From assembly GCA_032622095.1 (NCBI GenBank), contig CP136067.1, positions 77,340,705-77,404,704 of the forward strand: 64,000 nt of DNA, written 5' to 3'. Shown piece by piece: positions 44,752 through 57,183 of this stretch (within the stretch, counting starts at the first letter, position 1; every line of letters starts with the position of its first letter). Made by a program: the position numbers and the translations under genes. The notes under the pieces are model-generated. The model was not told the DNA's origin. It made no database searches and saw only the letters and a list, made by a program, of their open reading frames with translations. Source of the stretch: Siphonodentalium dalli. Taxonomy: Eukaryota > Mollusca > Scaphopoda > Gadilida > Siphonodentaliidae.

Positions 44752-45260
44752 TCTATCTCATATATATTTTGAAGACCTCTGTTTGTCTGTGTGTCTGTAT
44801 GTTTGTCTGTCATTAATACAAATCTACGATCTCGACCGATCGGGACGAAACTTGGTACGTGTGTGTAGTTTGACCAGGCGGTCGACGTTGTCGTGTTGGC
44901 GAGCCCGTGCGGCGCCCGATTCGCGCATGCGCAGACGAGATCTCGGAAACGGGTGGAGCTATCGACTTGAAATTTGCTATGTGGATGTATCTTGCCCCGG
45001 ATACGAATTTTATCGGATCGCCGAACCCGTGCGACGCCAACTTCGCGCATGCGCAGACGAGATCTCGGAAACGGGTAGAGCTATTGACTTGAAATTTGCT
45101 ATGTGAAAGTATCTTGCCCCGGATACGAATTTTATCGGGTCTCCGAGCCCGTGCGACGCCAGCTTCGCGCATGCGCAGACCAGATCTCGGAAACGGGTGG
45201 AGCTATCGACTTGAAATTTGGTTTTTGAATAGCCCGGACAACGTCGGGCTCATCGGCTAG
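44752..45260 (+). mobile_element. Helitron unit 1
   Basis: Starts TCTATCTCATATATAT after A 44751. Core repeats at 44901, 45023 and 45145 (122-bp period). Type-I hairpin and CTAG at 45257-45260. Confidence 0.8.
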
Positions 45261-45715
45261 TCTCATATATATTTTTGAAGACCTCTGTTTGTCTGTCTGT
45301 CTGTCTGTCTGTATGTCTGTCATTTATACAAATCTACGATTCTCGACCGATCGGGACGAAACTTGGTACGTGTGTGTAGTTTGACCAGGCGGTCGTCGTT
45401 GTCGTATTGGCGAGACCGTGCGACGCCCGTGCAGCGCATGCGCAGACGAGATATCGGACACGGGTGGAGCTATCGACTTGAAATTTGGTATGTGAATGTA
45501 TCTTGCCCCGGATACGAATTTTATCGGGTCGCAGAGCCCGTGCGACGCCAGATTCGCGCATGCGCAGACCAGATCTCGGAAACGGGTGGAGCTATCGACT
45601 TGACATATGGTTTTTGAGTAGCCCGGTCCTGTACGGGGTTATCTTGAAAAACTAAAATTAATGGATCGACCAAAGCCATGGGACCAATGCCGCCAGTGGC
45701 GGGCTAACCTGCTAG
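45261..45715 (+). mobile_element. Helitron unit 2
   Basis: Starts TCTCATATATATTTTTGAAG with a (TCTG)n run. Two core repeats, then a type-II end (GCCAGTGGCGGGC, CTAG at 45712-45715). Confidence 0.75.
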
Positions 45716-45899
45716 TCTCTCCTATATATTTTGATACAATCTGTATTAGAGAGATAACCCACATCCTCCGGACCTCAATGATATGATCGTGAATGAGTAT
45801 TGATATACCCCACTAAACTTTGACAAACACCAGTAATGGTGTGTAGATAATTTACATATCTCTCCTATATATTTTGATACAATCTATCTAATTTACATA
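45716..45899 (+). mobile_element. Helitron 5' fragments (unit 3)
   Basis: Starts TCTCTCCTATATATTTTG and restarts at 45859 with the same words after A. Both pieces are truncated before any 3' end, consistent with a later unit inserted at an A/T step. Confidence 0.6.
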
Positions 45900-46415
45900 T
45901 CTCTCTTATATATTTTGATACAATCTATCTGTTTGTCTGTTTGTCATTTATACAAATCTACGATTCTCCACCGATCGAGACCAAACTTCCTATCTAGGGG
46001 TAAAATCCCACGGACACGGTCGTTGTCGTATTGGCGACGCCCGTGCAGCGCATGCGCAGACGAGATCTCGGAAACGGGTGGAGCTATCGACTTGAAATTT
46101 GCTATGTGAATGTATCTTGCCCCGGATACGAATTTTATCGGGTCGACGAGCCCGTGCGACGCCAGCTTCGCGCATGCGCAGACGAGATCTCGGAAACGGG
46201 TGGATCTATCGACTTGAAATTTGGTATGTGAATGTATCTTGCCCCGGATACGAATTTTATCGGATCGCCGAGCCCGTGCGACACCAGCTTCGCGCATGCG
46301 CAGACGAGATCTCGGAAACGGGTGGAGCTATCGACTTGAAATTTGGTTTTTGAATAGCTATCGACTTGAAATTTGGTTCTTGAATAGCCCGGACAACGTC
46401 GGGCTCATCGGCTAG
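45900..46415 (+). mobile_element. Helitron unit 4
   Basis: Starts TCTCTCTTATATATTTTG, holds three core repeats, and ends with a type-I hairpin and CTAG at 46412-46415. A short duplicated tail (CTATCGACTTGAAATTTGGT) precedes the hairpin. Confidence 0.8.
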
Positions 46416-46856
46416 TCTCATACATATCTTGAAGACCTCTGTTTGTCTGTCTGTATGTATGTTTGTTTGTCATTGATACAAATCTACGATTCTCGACCGA
46501 TCGGGACGAAACTTGGTACGTGTGTGTAGTTTGACCAGGCGGTGGACGTTGTCGTATTGGCGAGCCCGTGCGGCGCCCGCTTCGCGCATGCGCAGACGAG
46601 ATCTCGGAAACGGGTGGAGCTATCGACTTGAAATTTCGGTATGTGAATGTATCTTGCCCCGGATACGAATTTTATCGGGTCGCCGAACCCGTGCGACGCC
46701 AGCTTCGCGCATGCGCAGACCAGATCTCGGAAACGGGTAGAGCTACCGACTTGAAATTTGGTTTTTGAATAGCCCGGACAACGTCGGGCTGGGTAGAGCT
46801 ATCGACTTGAAATTTGGTTTTTGAATAGCCCGGACAACGTCGGGCTCATCGGCTAG
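46416..46856 (+). mobile_element. Helitron unit 5
   Basis: Starts TCTCATACATATCTTGAAG. Two core repeats. The type-I hairpin occurs twice (about 46773-46792 and 46828-46847), and the unit ends CTAG 46853-46856. Confidence 0.8.
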
Positions 46857-47727
46857 TCTATCTATCTATACTATATATTTTGAGACTTCGTATATGTGTG
46901 TGTGTGTACTTCATAGAATCCAAAACGCGTGTACAGATTGAGATCAAACTTCCTATGTAAGTGTAAAATCCCACCGACACCGGCGTAGTCGTGTTTTTGA
47001 GAAGCTCTGAGCACCCTTTATCCACTCCCAAATCACCGCAAAGGCACGGCGGGGGGTTAAGGCAATAACGCTCTTTATCTATACCTTATACGGAGGTTTT
47101 AACAATTAACGCTCTTTATTGCAATGGACGTGGCTAAACGATACCCCATGCGTCCGATGCGGATTCCAATGGACGTGGCTAAACGACTGACCCCATGCGT
47201 CCGAAATACGGATGCGGACGAAATGCAACTAAAAAGGCAGAATTGATCTAAGAGCTCGAAATATTATGCAGAGGGATTTCACGACGGGATTAATTGATTG
47301 TCCGCTCTGAAGTTTAGGACGGGGAGGACGGGTACCATGAATTAACTCATTGAAAAACAAAGAATGCGTTATCTCGCAAACGGGTGGAGCTATCGACTTG
47401 AAATTTGCTATGTGAATGTATCTTGCCCCGGATACAAATTTTATCGGGTCGCCGAGTCCGTGCGACGCCAGCTTCGCGCATGCGCAGACGAGATCTCGGA
47501 AACCGGTGGAGCTATCGACTTGAAATTTGGTATGTGAATGTATCTTGCCCCGGGTACGAATTTTATCGGGTCGCCGAGTCCGTGCGACGCAAGCTTCGCG
47601 CGTGCGCAGACCAGATCTCGGAAACGGGTGGAGCTATCGACTTGAAATTTGGTTAAATTAAAAAAATGTCATGTTTCTGAAACAAAGCCATGAGACGAAT
47701 GCCGCCAGTGGCGGGCTAACCTGCTAG
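46857..47727 (+). mobile_element. Helitron unit 6 (different 5' half)
   Basis: Starts TCTATCTATCTATACTATAT, with a TG-rich run, a 5' half shared with units 7 and 8 ('CATAGAATCCAAAACGCGTG', 'AATCCCACCGACAC'), two core repeats and a type-II end. Carries one TAAAGAGCG dyad (47069/47110, complement). Confidence 0.75.
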
Positions 47728-49047
47728 TACTATATATTTTGAGACTTCGTATATATGTGTGGGTGTACTTCATAGAATCCAAAACGCGTGTACAGATTGA
47801 GCTCAAACTTCCTATGTAAGTGTCAAATCCCACCGACACGACCGTGGTCGCAGTTTAGAAAAGCTCAGAGCACCCGTTCTCCAATCTCAAATCACCGTAA
47901 AGGCACGGCGTGGGTTAATCAAGTGATTATTTAATGAGCGTTTGTTTTTGACGCATCTCTATAAAGAGCGTCTGTTTGCCATTCAACGCTATTTGCATCT
48001 GCAGAGAGATATACGGAACATACATTAAATTTAAAAAACATTTGTTTCTGACCAACCCTGCGAGCACGGATGGCGCGCTTTGTTTTTACAGTATATAGTT
48101 ATATACCGAAATCATCCCAGATAATCACGAATATAGCATCAGATTTCTCCCCAGATATACCGTTATAAAAAGCTACTGGAATCTGCCAATCTACGGGAAA
48201 TTCCAGGGAATGCCGATTGAGCTCAAACTTGCTACCCACGGGAAGTGTCATATATATGAGTGTGTCCTTTATAGACTCGAACCGATTGAGCTCAAACTTG
48301 CTAAATAAGAAAATAGCCCCCAAGCCGTAAATATCAACAACAACGATATTGCTACCTACGGGGAGCAACGTTATTAGCATCTGCAGAATTATGCAGAGAG
48401 AAAATGCTTTCCTATTTTTAGAACGCAACACATGTTTACGTCGCGTTGGTGATTGAGGTTCACAACGGGGTTAATTGACTGTCCGCTCTTTGCGACGATG
48501 AGGTTCACGGCGGGGACTATTGACCAACACTCACAATTTCGTCTTTTGCATCAGATACCAACACCTCGACCGATCGGGACGAAACTTGGTACGTGAGTGT
48601 AGTTTGACCAGGTGGTCGTCGCTGTCGTATTGGCGAGCCCGTGCGACGCCCGTGCAGCGCATGCGCAGACGAGATATCGGAAACGGGTGGAGCTATCGAC
48701 TTGAAATTTGGTATGTGAATGTATCTTGCGCCGGGTACAAATTTTATCGGGTCGCCGAGCCCGTGCGACGCCCGTGCAGCGCATGCGCAGACGAGATCTC
48801 GGAAACGGGTGGAGCTATCGACTTGAAATTTGCTATGTGAATGTATCTTGCGCCGGGTACAAATTTTATCGGGTCGCCGAGTCCGTGCGACGCCAGCTTC
48901 GCGCAAGCGCAGACCAGATCTCGGAAACGGGTGGAGCTACCGGGTACAAATTTTTCTTATTGAAACGCGTGGAGCTAAAAATAAATTTTTTTTTTTAAAT
49001 AAATGTCATGTTTCGGACAAGCCGCCGGTGGCGGGCTAACCTGCTAG
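47728..49047 (+). mobile_element. Helitron unit 7
   Basis: Starts TACTATATATTTTGAGAC directly after CTAG. This equals the unit-6 start minus TCTATCTATC, as expected if unit 6 inserted into its A/T step. Three core repeats near 48600-48930. Type-II end. Confidence 0.75.
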
Positions 49048-50147
49048 TACTATATATTTTGAGAACTCCGTATATATATATATGTATATATGTGTGTGTG
49101 TGTGGGTACTTCATAGAATCCAAAACGCGTGTACAGATTGAGCTCAAATTTCGTATGTAAGTGTAAAATCCCACCGACACCGCCGTGATCGCGTTTTGGA
49201 GAAGCTCAGAGCACCCTTTATCCACTCTCAAATCACCGCAAAGGCACGGCGGGGGTTAATCAAGTGATTATTTAATGAGCGTTTGTTTTTGACGCATCGC
49301 TATAAAGAGCGTCTGTTTCCCATTCAACGTTATTAGCATCTGCAGAGAGATATACGGGAACATTGAGTGGTTTCCTATGCGGGGAGATTTATTGGATGCC
49401 ATAGTACTCTTACAACATCATTGTTATAGTATGTATGACACATAGGTCAGGGCTTATGGGGGTAGTTATAGGCATAATGCTTCTCAGAAATCCCGGTTAC
49501 AAACCAACACTCACAATTTCGTATTTACGCAAACGTATACGGGAACAAGTGCTTAGCTATTTTTAGAACGCAACACATGATACCAAACAAAATTACGTCG
49601 CGTTGGTGATGGCGTTCACGACGGGATTAATTGACTGTCCGCTCTTTGCGAGGTTGGGGTTCACGATGGGATTAACTTTGCGGGGACTATTGACCATCTC
49701 GTAAGGGTGGACAACCTCTGTCAGGGGCTGCTCAATGGCCACGGGCAGGTTAAAAAAAATCATACCTCTTCTGGGTCTGGGCGAGCGTGTTGTGTTCCTA
49801 AGAACGCGGATCGGGTAAGTTTTTCCGCCCTAGGTGAGCTCAAACTTCGTATATAAGTGTAAAAACACACGGGGATCGTCGACGTCGCATTGTGTGAAAC
49901 ATTCTTATGTCTGTCGTTCCTAGGAACGGGGGGAATTTTTCATCGGGTCAGTCTTAACCTTCAAACGGGTACCCACAAATTATATATTGTGACCCCGACA
50001 TGACCTTGACCTTGAAAATTATCAATTCAAGGTCAAATCGGGTAAAATATTGAAAAACCCAATATTAACTCATTGAAAAACACAAACAAAACATAAAACA
50101 TTGTCATGTTTCTGACCAAGCACGCCAGTGGCGGGCTAACCTGCTAG
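49048..50147 (+). mobile_element. Helitron unit 8
   Basis: Same truncated start as unit 7, no 122-bp core repeats, and a type-II end (GCCAGTGGCGGGC) with CTAG 50144-50147. It contains extra sequence with 'AGGTCAAATCGGG' not seen in the other units. Confidence 0.7.
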
Positions 50148-50468
50148 TACTAAATAAATTAAGACAAACTTAGAAGGCGACGATGTGAATTTAAAATTTT
50201 GGCAATATTTTCAGTTTAATACACGCGAAATTGGTTGTATGAACTCAATATATAACAAAACGACTGCAAAAGGCTGCAGCGTTAATCGTTTTTTCGAAAA
50301 CAAAAATGCATTTGTGCACATGTTAAGTTAAAAGATCCACATACTATTAAAGCATTTTAATTAATTAATTAATTTATTTATTTATCGATTTTTGTGCATA
50401 TTGACTATCGTGACATCTGATTTATTGCTTCACGCACTTAACAGTTAACACTCACAAAGTATACATAC

Positions 50469-51463
50469 CATTAGAACGAAAATGCCACATCTGGAACCAT
50501 CTTTCTGGGCGCTAGACAACACCCGATATGTCCACCCTCCCGCAGATTTGGTTCTGTGATGGCTGATCTTCGTTCCATGAAATCTCTGAAAAGCAAAACA
50601 ATGATAACCAAATTATATTTCTTCATAGTTCATATGGTAGTCATGGTAAATTCGTTAGTAATAAAAAAAAATTCGTTAGTCAGATGCTTTATCTCCGTTG
50701 CATTGAAATTGCCTTACATACTAATCTGCCCGTAATTTAACCCGTAACACCAGAATACCGTACTGTAATTGTGATTATGCTATTTGTATGAGACGTGCGG
50801 TTCGAATTAATATATCAGCATTATGCAGACAGGATATATAAAAATCTCCATTTGTGTGGCTAAAATTTACCTCCAGTTCTGGATTATCTGGTGGTTGAAT
50901 CCACCGTGGTGATGGTATTTTCTTGTGGATCGACCACCAGAAGCTTCCAGTGCCGATTCGAATTTACTGGCACCTTGATTGTTTTGTACTTGGCAAACTG
51001 AACCTGTGGATAAATACGATATAGACATATAATATAAAATATCCATAGATGGAGTTTCACCAACGCTCTATATCTTAGACCAGTATGTGAAGCTGCAAAT
51101 ATTCTCACAACCTATCGCGAGATTGACCTTCTATATAAAAGCTCGTTTGTATCATGCCTGATCGTTAGGCTATTCCTATTGTAGTATATTACATATGACA
51201 TGTGCCATTCATTTCCGTGTTTGCTGATTAATTTATGCACGTAAGTTTGTATTTATTTATACTTTTGAACCATTATCTGCTCGTCTTCGTGTCCTTTCGT
51301 TTCGATAACATAATTATACGTTCCTGCCATACCACCGATGTTGTCCAAGTACATGTATTTACCTGAGATTAGTGCCATTCGTCCAATTCGACCTCTGCCA
51401 CATCGTCGCCAAGAAATATGGTAATACCATAACCATGTTGCACTCATGTCGTTTTCGTGCTGA
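50469..51463 (-). pseudogene. Ulp1/C48 peptidase exons of the second Ulp1/PHD gene
   Basis: Three minus-strand exons show AG acceptors and GT donors. The first (about 51370-51463) reads 'NDMSATWLWYYHISWRRCG', not recognised. The second (50871-51003) reads 'VPVNSNRHWKLLVVDPQEN' and 'TTVDS', giving the catalytic His (RHW) and Asp. A one-base shift follows before its GTAAAT donor. The third (50469-50585, 39 codons, phase 0) ends 'QKDGSRCGIFVLM' before GTATGT, with the catalytic Cys present. Domain and splice positions match the MULE gene at 24.9-25.6 kb. No MULE transposase core was found upstream on this strand, so it could be a transposon fragment or a domesticated gene that later decayed. Confidence 0.7.
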
Positions 51464-52810
51464 AGGGTGACAAGTTATATATGCGTGTGAATAAGCCCAC
51501 GCTGTGAGAATGATAACATAATATTAGGTAATTGTGTTAATAATAATTTTCGAAGATAGTTGTTGGTATATATGTTACTCAGCTACTCACAGTGTGGGCT
51601 GGATCGATAGATATATCAAAATAAGATTTTTTTCTTATGGAATAATAGAAAGAAATTGATTGAAAATATATTTAGTATAGCGGAACGAAGTATAGATTGG
51701 TATAGACAAGAGTGTGAGGTGACAAATCAAACGTTTGTGTGAGTCTGATCTGCAGTATAGGGATGGGAGGTCTGGTATCGTACATGATAAGCTATTGCTT
51801 TTAATTTCTACACTAATTTTGTGTTCTGGCCTAGCATTTCTGCACCGATCCTTTGGCGAGGCCCAGACCTAATTTGATGGACGAGTTTTGTAAAGTCCGC
51901 TATGAACTGGGGACGAGTTGTAGATTATATTTATTACATGATCGAAAACCTCGACAAAACATACTTAAATGAACAAATTGGACGCTAAACTAACATCGGC
52001 TTATATAAGGCATCCGATGTCGTTTCACGTAACTATCCGTTGTTCGCGAGGGTAAAGAAATACTCCCTGATAAATGAAGACTTTTTGGTGTATTTAATGG
52101 CGCATATTTAATGACATAACTTTTTAAAACTCTTAATTCATTATAGTTTGTTGGAAAACTGTTGGAAGCCATAATTATTTTGAGACGTAGCGTACGAAAT
52201 TAAACAGACGACAAACCAGAAGTCAAAGGTCACCTGACACTATTTCCTGTTATTAAACGAACGTTTAATATCACAATTTATTGAATGGGTTTATTGAATG
52301 GAATAACGGTAGGATCATGTAATAAATAACAAGGCATATTCTTCAAATTAAGCTGCCTAAGTCTTCTGAAAGTTGTTTCTAAATTGTCGAAGGACCAATT
52401 AGTTTTGAGATTGTTTATTGTGGATGTTAAGAATGGTAACATAAACTTTGGATTTCTTCAATATTTCATTTGTAAGTAATCAATCGAATGTAATCGAAAT
52501 GTATTTGATTACTTTTAGAAATGAACTGTATTTCTATTTGTAAACAGATACATCAAATGGGAAAGTATTTGTATTGTATTTGTAATCATCAGATTTTAAA
52601 GTATTTGTAAATACTTGTATCCTGACACTGGGATCGACATGCACCAATCTCTTGGTATCTCCCCATTTTGAGACAGGCGTGAATTTAATCTGAAACACTA
52701 AAGAGGTGTAACTAGCCGATTTCTAGAGACGACTCAACCCACTCGCCTGTTTCAAAGAGATGTATAGGACCAACATGGACATAGACTAAGCCGTACACGA
52801 TGTCCATGAC

Positions 52811-53143
52811 TCACGCGATACGACCGCCATAGTCGAGACTTCTATACCACAACGCATGCATCTCATGACGAACATGGTGGCACATTAGGGGATTCTTATC
52901 ACCCGCAGTGGGACGGGACGAATGAACTCTACCCCGATTCCACACGATGAGTCCATATGTTACAGACTGGACTTTCATGGCCAACAGTGAAATAATTATC
53001 GTTACAATGATGGGGCAAATAATAGTGAATGTCCTTGTCTGTATTGCAGTGATAACCAAACTGATGGGTACCACGGAAGTAATTGTCATGTTCAATGTAT
53101 GAGTATACTCCAATTTTGATTGGTAATTATCTGAAGAAAACAA
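52811..53143 (-). CDS. Possible membrane-protein exon, unidentified
   Basis: A 110-codon frame contains two hydrophobic stretches ('TSVVPISLVITAIQ' and 'TIICPIIVTIIISLLAM'), followed by a polar tail with His and Cys. After its stop the same frame continues open for about 30 codons ('MDIVYGLVYVHVGPIHLF'). No splice sites or family were identified. It may be a chance frame in AT-rich DNA or an exon of an unknown membrane protein. Confidence 0.2.
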   Translation of the reverse strand: MFSSDNYQSKLEYTHTLNMTITSVVPISLVITAIQTRTFTIICPIIVTIIISLLAMKVQSVTYGLIVWNRGRVHSSRPTAGDKNPLMCHHVRHEMHALWYRSLDYGGRIA

Positions 53144-55261
53144 TGGGCCGTAAACCTTATTTGAGTGTTGGAGTTAATTAGGGCTGCTCACATGCGTAAA
53201 TATTTCCACTGTTGACCGACAAAATAGATCAGCTACCCGTAATGAGGACGTATATTATAACAAAGCAATCCGATCATGGCCCATCTATATATTCTGCCAG
53301 CTAACATACATCTTTCACTCTGTTGGAATTTTCATTTAACCAGCTGATTTTATGAATTTTCCAGAAGTTCTCACCAAATGCCTTCTCCGGTGCAGTCCAA
53401 TTTATTAGGAACCAAAGGTTTTTGTTTGTCAAAAAGTAGAGATATCGTATTGAAATAGGAACCTTTGATCCCTAGCCTCCAGTTTAGGGTTGAGTTTTGG
53501 ACCATCCCACTATATATCTCCCCTCCATTCAAAAATAAAAAATGCATAAACATCGCGTTACTGTTTTGCTCGCAGGAAGTGAATGTTCCACACTAAGGAT
53601 GTACGGCGTATAAATGCATCCTTAAAACACAATATGACAATATGAACTAAGCTCCGTAATGGCTTCACGTAGAAAACAAATTACCACCAAAATAATACTA
53701 CTCACCGGGTGTAATTTTTTAAAATAAATACCGACCAGTCCTATCTAATGTGCATATAGAGCTTACCAATTGAAAGCAAAATATCTACACGCTGAATGAA
53801 AAAAATTATACAGTTTGTTATCTATTTTTTTCTGCCAAAATAAAAATAGTATCCACACTCCTGGAAGCCCAATAATGTGTTATTCTACTCCCAAGGGTTT
53901 ATCATACTCACGGGTGTATCCTACTCCCAGGGGTTAATTCAACTCAAGGGGGGGGGGGGGGGGGGGTATCCTACTTCCAGGGCTTTATACTATACCCAAC
54001 GAAGACAACTCTGTATCCAAGCTCGCGAGAACGAGTTCGGCAGGCACTATTTGGATTACTCCCCTTATACCGAAGTGAGATGATTGCGTCAAATTTTGGT
54101 AGCTGACATACTAGATTATGGTCACGTTGATGATTCGGTGACTGTCTGTGTTTTCCTGTAGTAGATCGTAGACACCGAGTCGGTGCTCTCCATGATTGGT
54201 TTGTTTATCATCTGTTTTATAATTTGCCGAACAGTTTATCATAGAATTGTTACCAGATTTGTAAAATATAGCTTTGGGAATCAGTTCAGGCGTTTGTGAG
54301 TTATGGCCATTAGAAGTGAGGACGTGTTAATTTTGTGAACTGCCTTGCAGCACGTTATATCAGTAACGATGCGTTTGTTAAAGTGGCGCGCTCGTTTTTA
54401 ATTCAAATATTTTTAAAATATATTTTAGCTCGCTTTTTAAGGACACGCACCTGGGTCCAGACGCTCAAAAACTTGCTTAACCTCGACCGTCAGCTGGATA
54501 TCGCACATTTCTGTGGTTGTGTCAGCAGGGAAATGAGTTGATACCAGCACTCAGACAGAGAGCCGAACAAAGTAGTCAATGTGTCACTAGCTATCAAGTT
54601 GAAGCGACCGATATTGCTTCTATTCAAGAACCTGCTTCGCGCCCATGGACACATCTACTGTCGAGACAGTTGCTCCAAAATAATAATCTACTCAAGTTGT
54701 GGGTGTTGCTCCAACTCAATCGTCAAAATCCCTCAAACAGTTTGACTATCAGAAACAGAGGTTGATAATCGAGTTTGCAGTTTGACACGATGCATGAAGA
54801 GAAATGTTTAACTTTGAGAGACACCAAACAGTATATGTGAATTGAAGCTGAAGGTTGGGTAAAATAGGACATTCTGCGTCACCCACTCGACCATCAATAT
54901 GACGCATTGATAAAGGCTCACGCCAGATTCATAAAATAAAAGATATATTTCCAATGCCAAATCCGACATTAAAAACTACTATACATATTTCGATGTGAAT
55001 TCTTGCTAATATGAATTTTAAATTTATCTATTGATTATGGATTCCACCTTTATTCTCATGCTAATTGTATACCTTGTTTGCACAATATAGTCAAATCTTT
55101 AATTTACATTCCGGACTCCAAACGGAAACATTTCCTCTTAGGTGCTTGTATTGGTACATAGCTAATTGGTTTAGTATCACCCACTATCTGCTTTGTATAT
55201 ACAGTTGCTTCGCTATGGTAGGTTGTGTCTACCTGATTTTGTTCTTAGTCGAGATTTGACA

Positions 55262-55310
55262 TGGCGGCTGTAACGACGTTAAACTCTATTTAATCAATCA
55301 ATCGAAGAAT
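55262..55310 (+). repeat. SINE/LINE-like 3' tail
   Basis: The words 'GGCGGCTGTAACGACGTTAA' then ACTC and (AATC)n resemble the tail of tRNA-derived SINEs that I recall from molluscs. No A/B box promoter could be placed with confidence upstream. Confidence 0.3.
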
Positions 55311-56960
55311 CACACCTTTAAATTACAAGGAGGGTATGGTTATTGTGTGAGTGTTGAACTAAATTGACGACAAAAACTTTTCTGATCAGTATCAATGTCC
55401 ATAAACGAACCCAGATATTGTGCAGAATACATGCTGAACTCAAAATACTTTCTTTGATTCTTTATAGCTGACATAACCGTAATCAGTGGGGTCCTGGCGA
55501 TAGCCATGTAAGCCTAAATTGTCTCATGTATTGTTACTAAAGCGTTTCAAGTGAGAGTCCCAAAATGGTTTAAAATGCCTATTAAATTCGTTCGAAGTGA
55601 TACTTTCCTCTGCATATATGTGTACACTTAATAAGACTTGAATAAGTCATGATCCATTCAATACTATTTGCACTCACGTCGGGGGAGGGGTGGAAGATAC
55701 GTCTCTTTAGTGAATTGAATACATTCCGTGTTCATGAATTTCTTCCAATTATACTGCTGCCTATATTCGTTTTACTTTTTGTTGAATTTGGATTATTTTC
55801 ATCTATTTTGATCTATTAAAGGTATATGATTACACACATTCAGAGCTTCGTCATTGAGACATGATATATGTCGAAGAAGCGGTGTCTCAGCTGCTGGTAC
55901 TAGAATTTGGTAAATTATGGATCAAGCCCCATATGTTGCAGGTATAGAAACATTTGTATGTTTCACTGTTGCAAGTTGAAGCTATACAAGAGACTGTTTA
56001 ACGATTTTGATCAAGGCCATAGAGCGGGTATCATGTTTGTACAATGTAGCGTTGAAATACCAACTAAAAATAATTTTCCCGAGTATGTTATACATACAGA
56101 AAATAATGGGGAGTTTAATTATATATAATGACATACATATGATTGAGAATGGAGGGTATACGCCACGCGATATTACTATATACAATGATTGATTGCTTGT
56201 GCTCTTGATGGTTACACTAGTGCAATATGTTTCGGAGTGACATCTAGCGGACGCGGGAGGAGAGAATAAAATAGACACTGGGCCCTGATTGGTCAATAGC
56301 CTTGTGTGTTTTTGCATAAATAAATCATTACATCTCTTCCCTATGATTTCCCGTAGATAAATAGGAATTAACCCTTTGTCGTGAATTTTGTGGTGCGGTC
56401 TAAAATATGACATTATTGTATTAGTGCGGTTCGGACACTGGTTACGAAAACACAAGAATTAAAGGCGAATTCCCTGCTAGACAGACATGATGTTTTTGTA
56501 TAAAACGTTTCCGCAAATGTCACTCTTTCACGTTTATATTGTAAACAGTATATGCTAAAACATTTGCATTGATGTCTATGGAAAACATTCACACCAGTGT
56601 AACCTTGGTGTGATTGCATACTATCTGGCTTGCATATAAACGGCATCAAAATGCACTTATAAATATAATATTATACTACCAACGGTAATTGGTTTATAAG
56701 TTGTTGTAATTTTAATTTTTATTAACCTTTTCATTAAAAGTGGCTGACATAATCTGAGGAATCCGTACACGACTTGGTTGCGGAACCGAATGCAGGATAC
56801 AGAGTTGTCCTTCGTATACTGCTACTTCTTGAAGAAGAACGAATATTATTGTTTGGCGTATGTTGGGTTATCTTCCTTAGATCGGTAGGCTGTCAAACAG
56901 GAAAAGACCCTATCAGGTGCCAAATCAATATTATGAATTCGCGGTAATCGGCATAGGTTA

Positions 56961-57183
56961 TTTTTGCAAGCTTTGCGCTGAATCAGTGATGACATTGACA
57001 TATAGCACAATAAATGTAGTATTGCTGGTTCTGACTATTAAAACAATACAGAAAATATGCGAGTGACCACGTTTTTGCAAGCTTTGCGCTGAACCAGTGA
57101 TGACATTGAGACATATAGCACAATAAATGTAGTATTGCTGGTTCTGACTATTAAAAAAATACAGAAAATATGCGAGTGACCAC
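56961..57183. repeat. 111-bp tandem duplication
   Basis: TTTTTGCAAGCTTTGCGCTG starts at 56961 and again at 57072. The two copies differ at only a few bases, so the duplication is recent. No coding content. Confidence 0.9.

Larger units (their letters stand above)
44752..50147 (+). mobile_element. Array of eight head-to-tail non-autonomous Helitrons
   Basis: Eight units follow one another, each ending in a GC hairpin, a 10-12-bp spacer and CTAG, with the next unit starting directly. Two 3' ends occur: AGCCCGGACAACGTCGGGCT then CATCGGCTAG, and GCCAGTGGCGGGC then TAACCTGCTAG. Starts are TC-type (TCTATCTCATATATATTTTG, TCTCTCCTATATATTTTGA) after A. Several units hold a TCTG microsatellite and a 122-bp core minisatellite with 'TTCGCGCATGCGCAGAC' and 'GGAGCTATCGACTTGAAATT'. 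The hairpin followed by CTRR, and insertion between A and T, are the known signatures of Helitrons. No Rep/helicase is present. The many frames across the core repeats are not genes. Confidence 0.85.
51464..56960. other. Mostly unassigned DNA
   Basis: No transposon ends were recognised. A G run is at 53948-53966. Plus-strand frames at 54335-54541 and 54517-54765 overlap and have Gln/Leu-rich sequence without a known motif. Several minus-strand frames of 60-160 codons (for example 55982-56455) have no coding signature that I trust. Confidence 0.35.

Noticed and set aside
44783..48998. Many overlapping 60-175-codon frames on both strands
   Set aside because: They follow the 122-bp Helitron core repeat and encode the same repeated peptides in several frames; only the PHD exon at 44523-44697 stands out.
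55982..56455. 157-codon minus-strand frame
   Set aside because: No recognised motif, composition like surrounding AT-rich DNA, no splice or initiation context that favours it.
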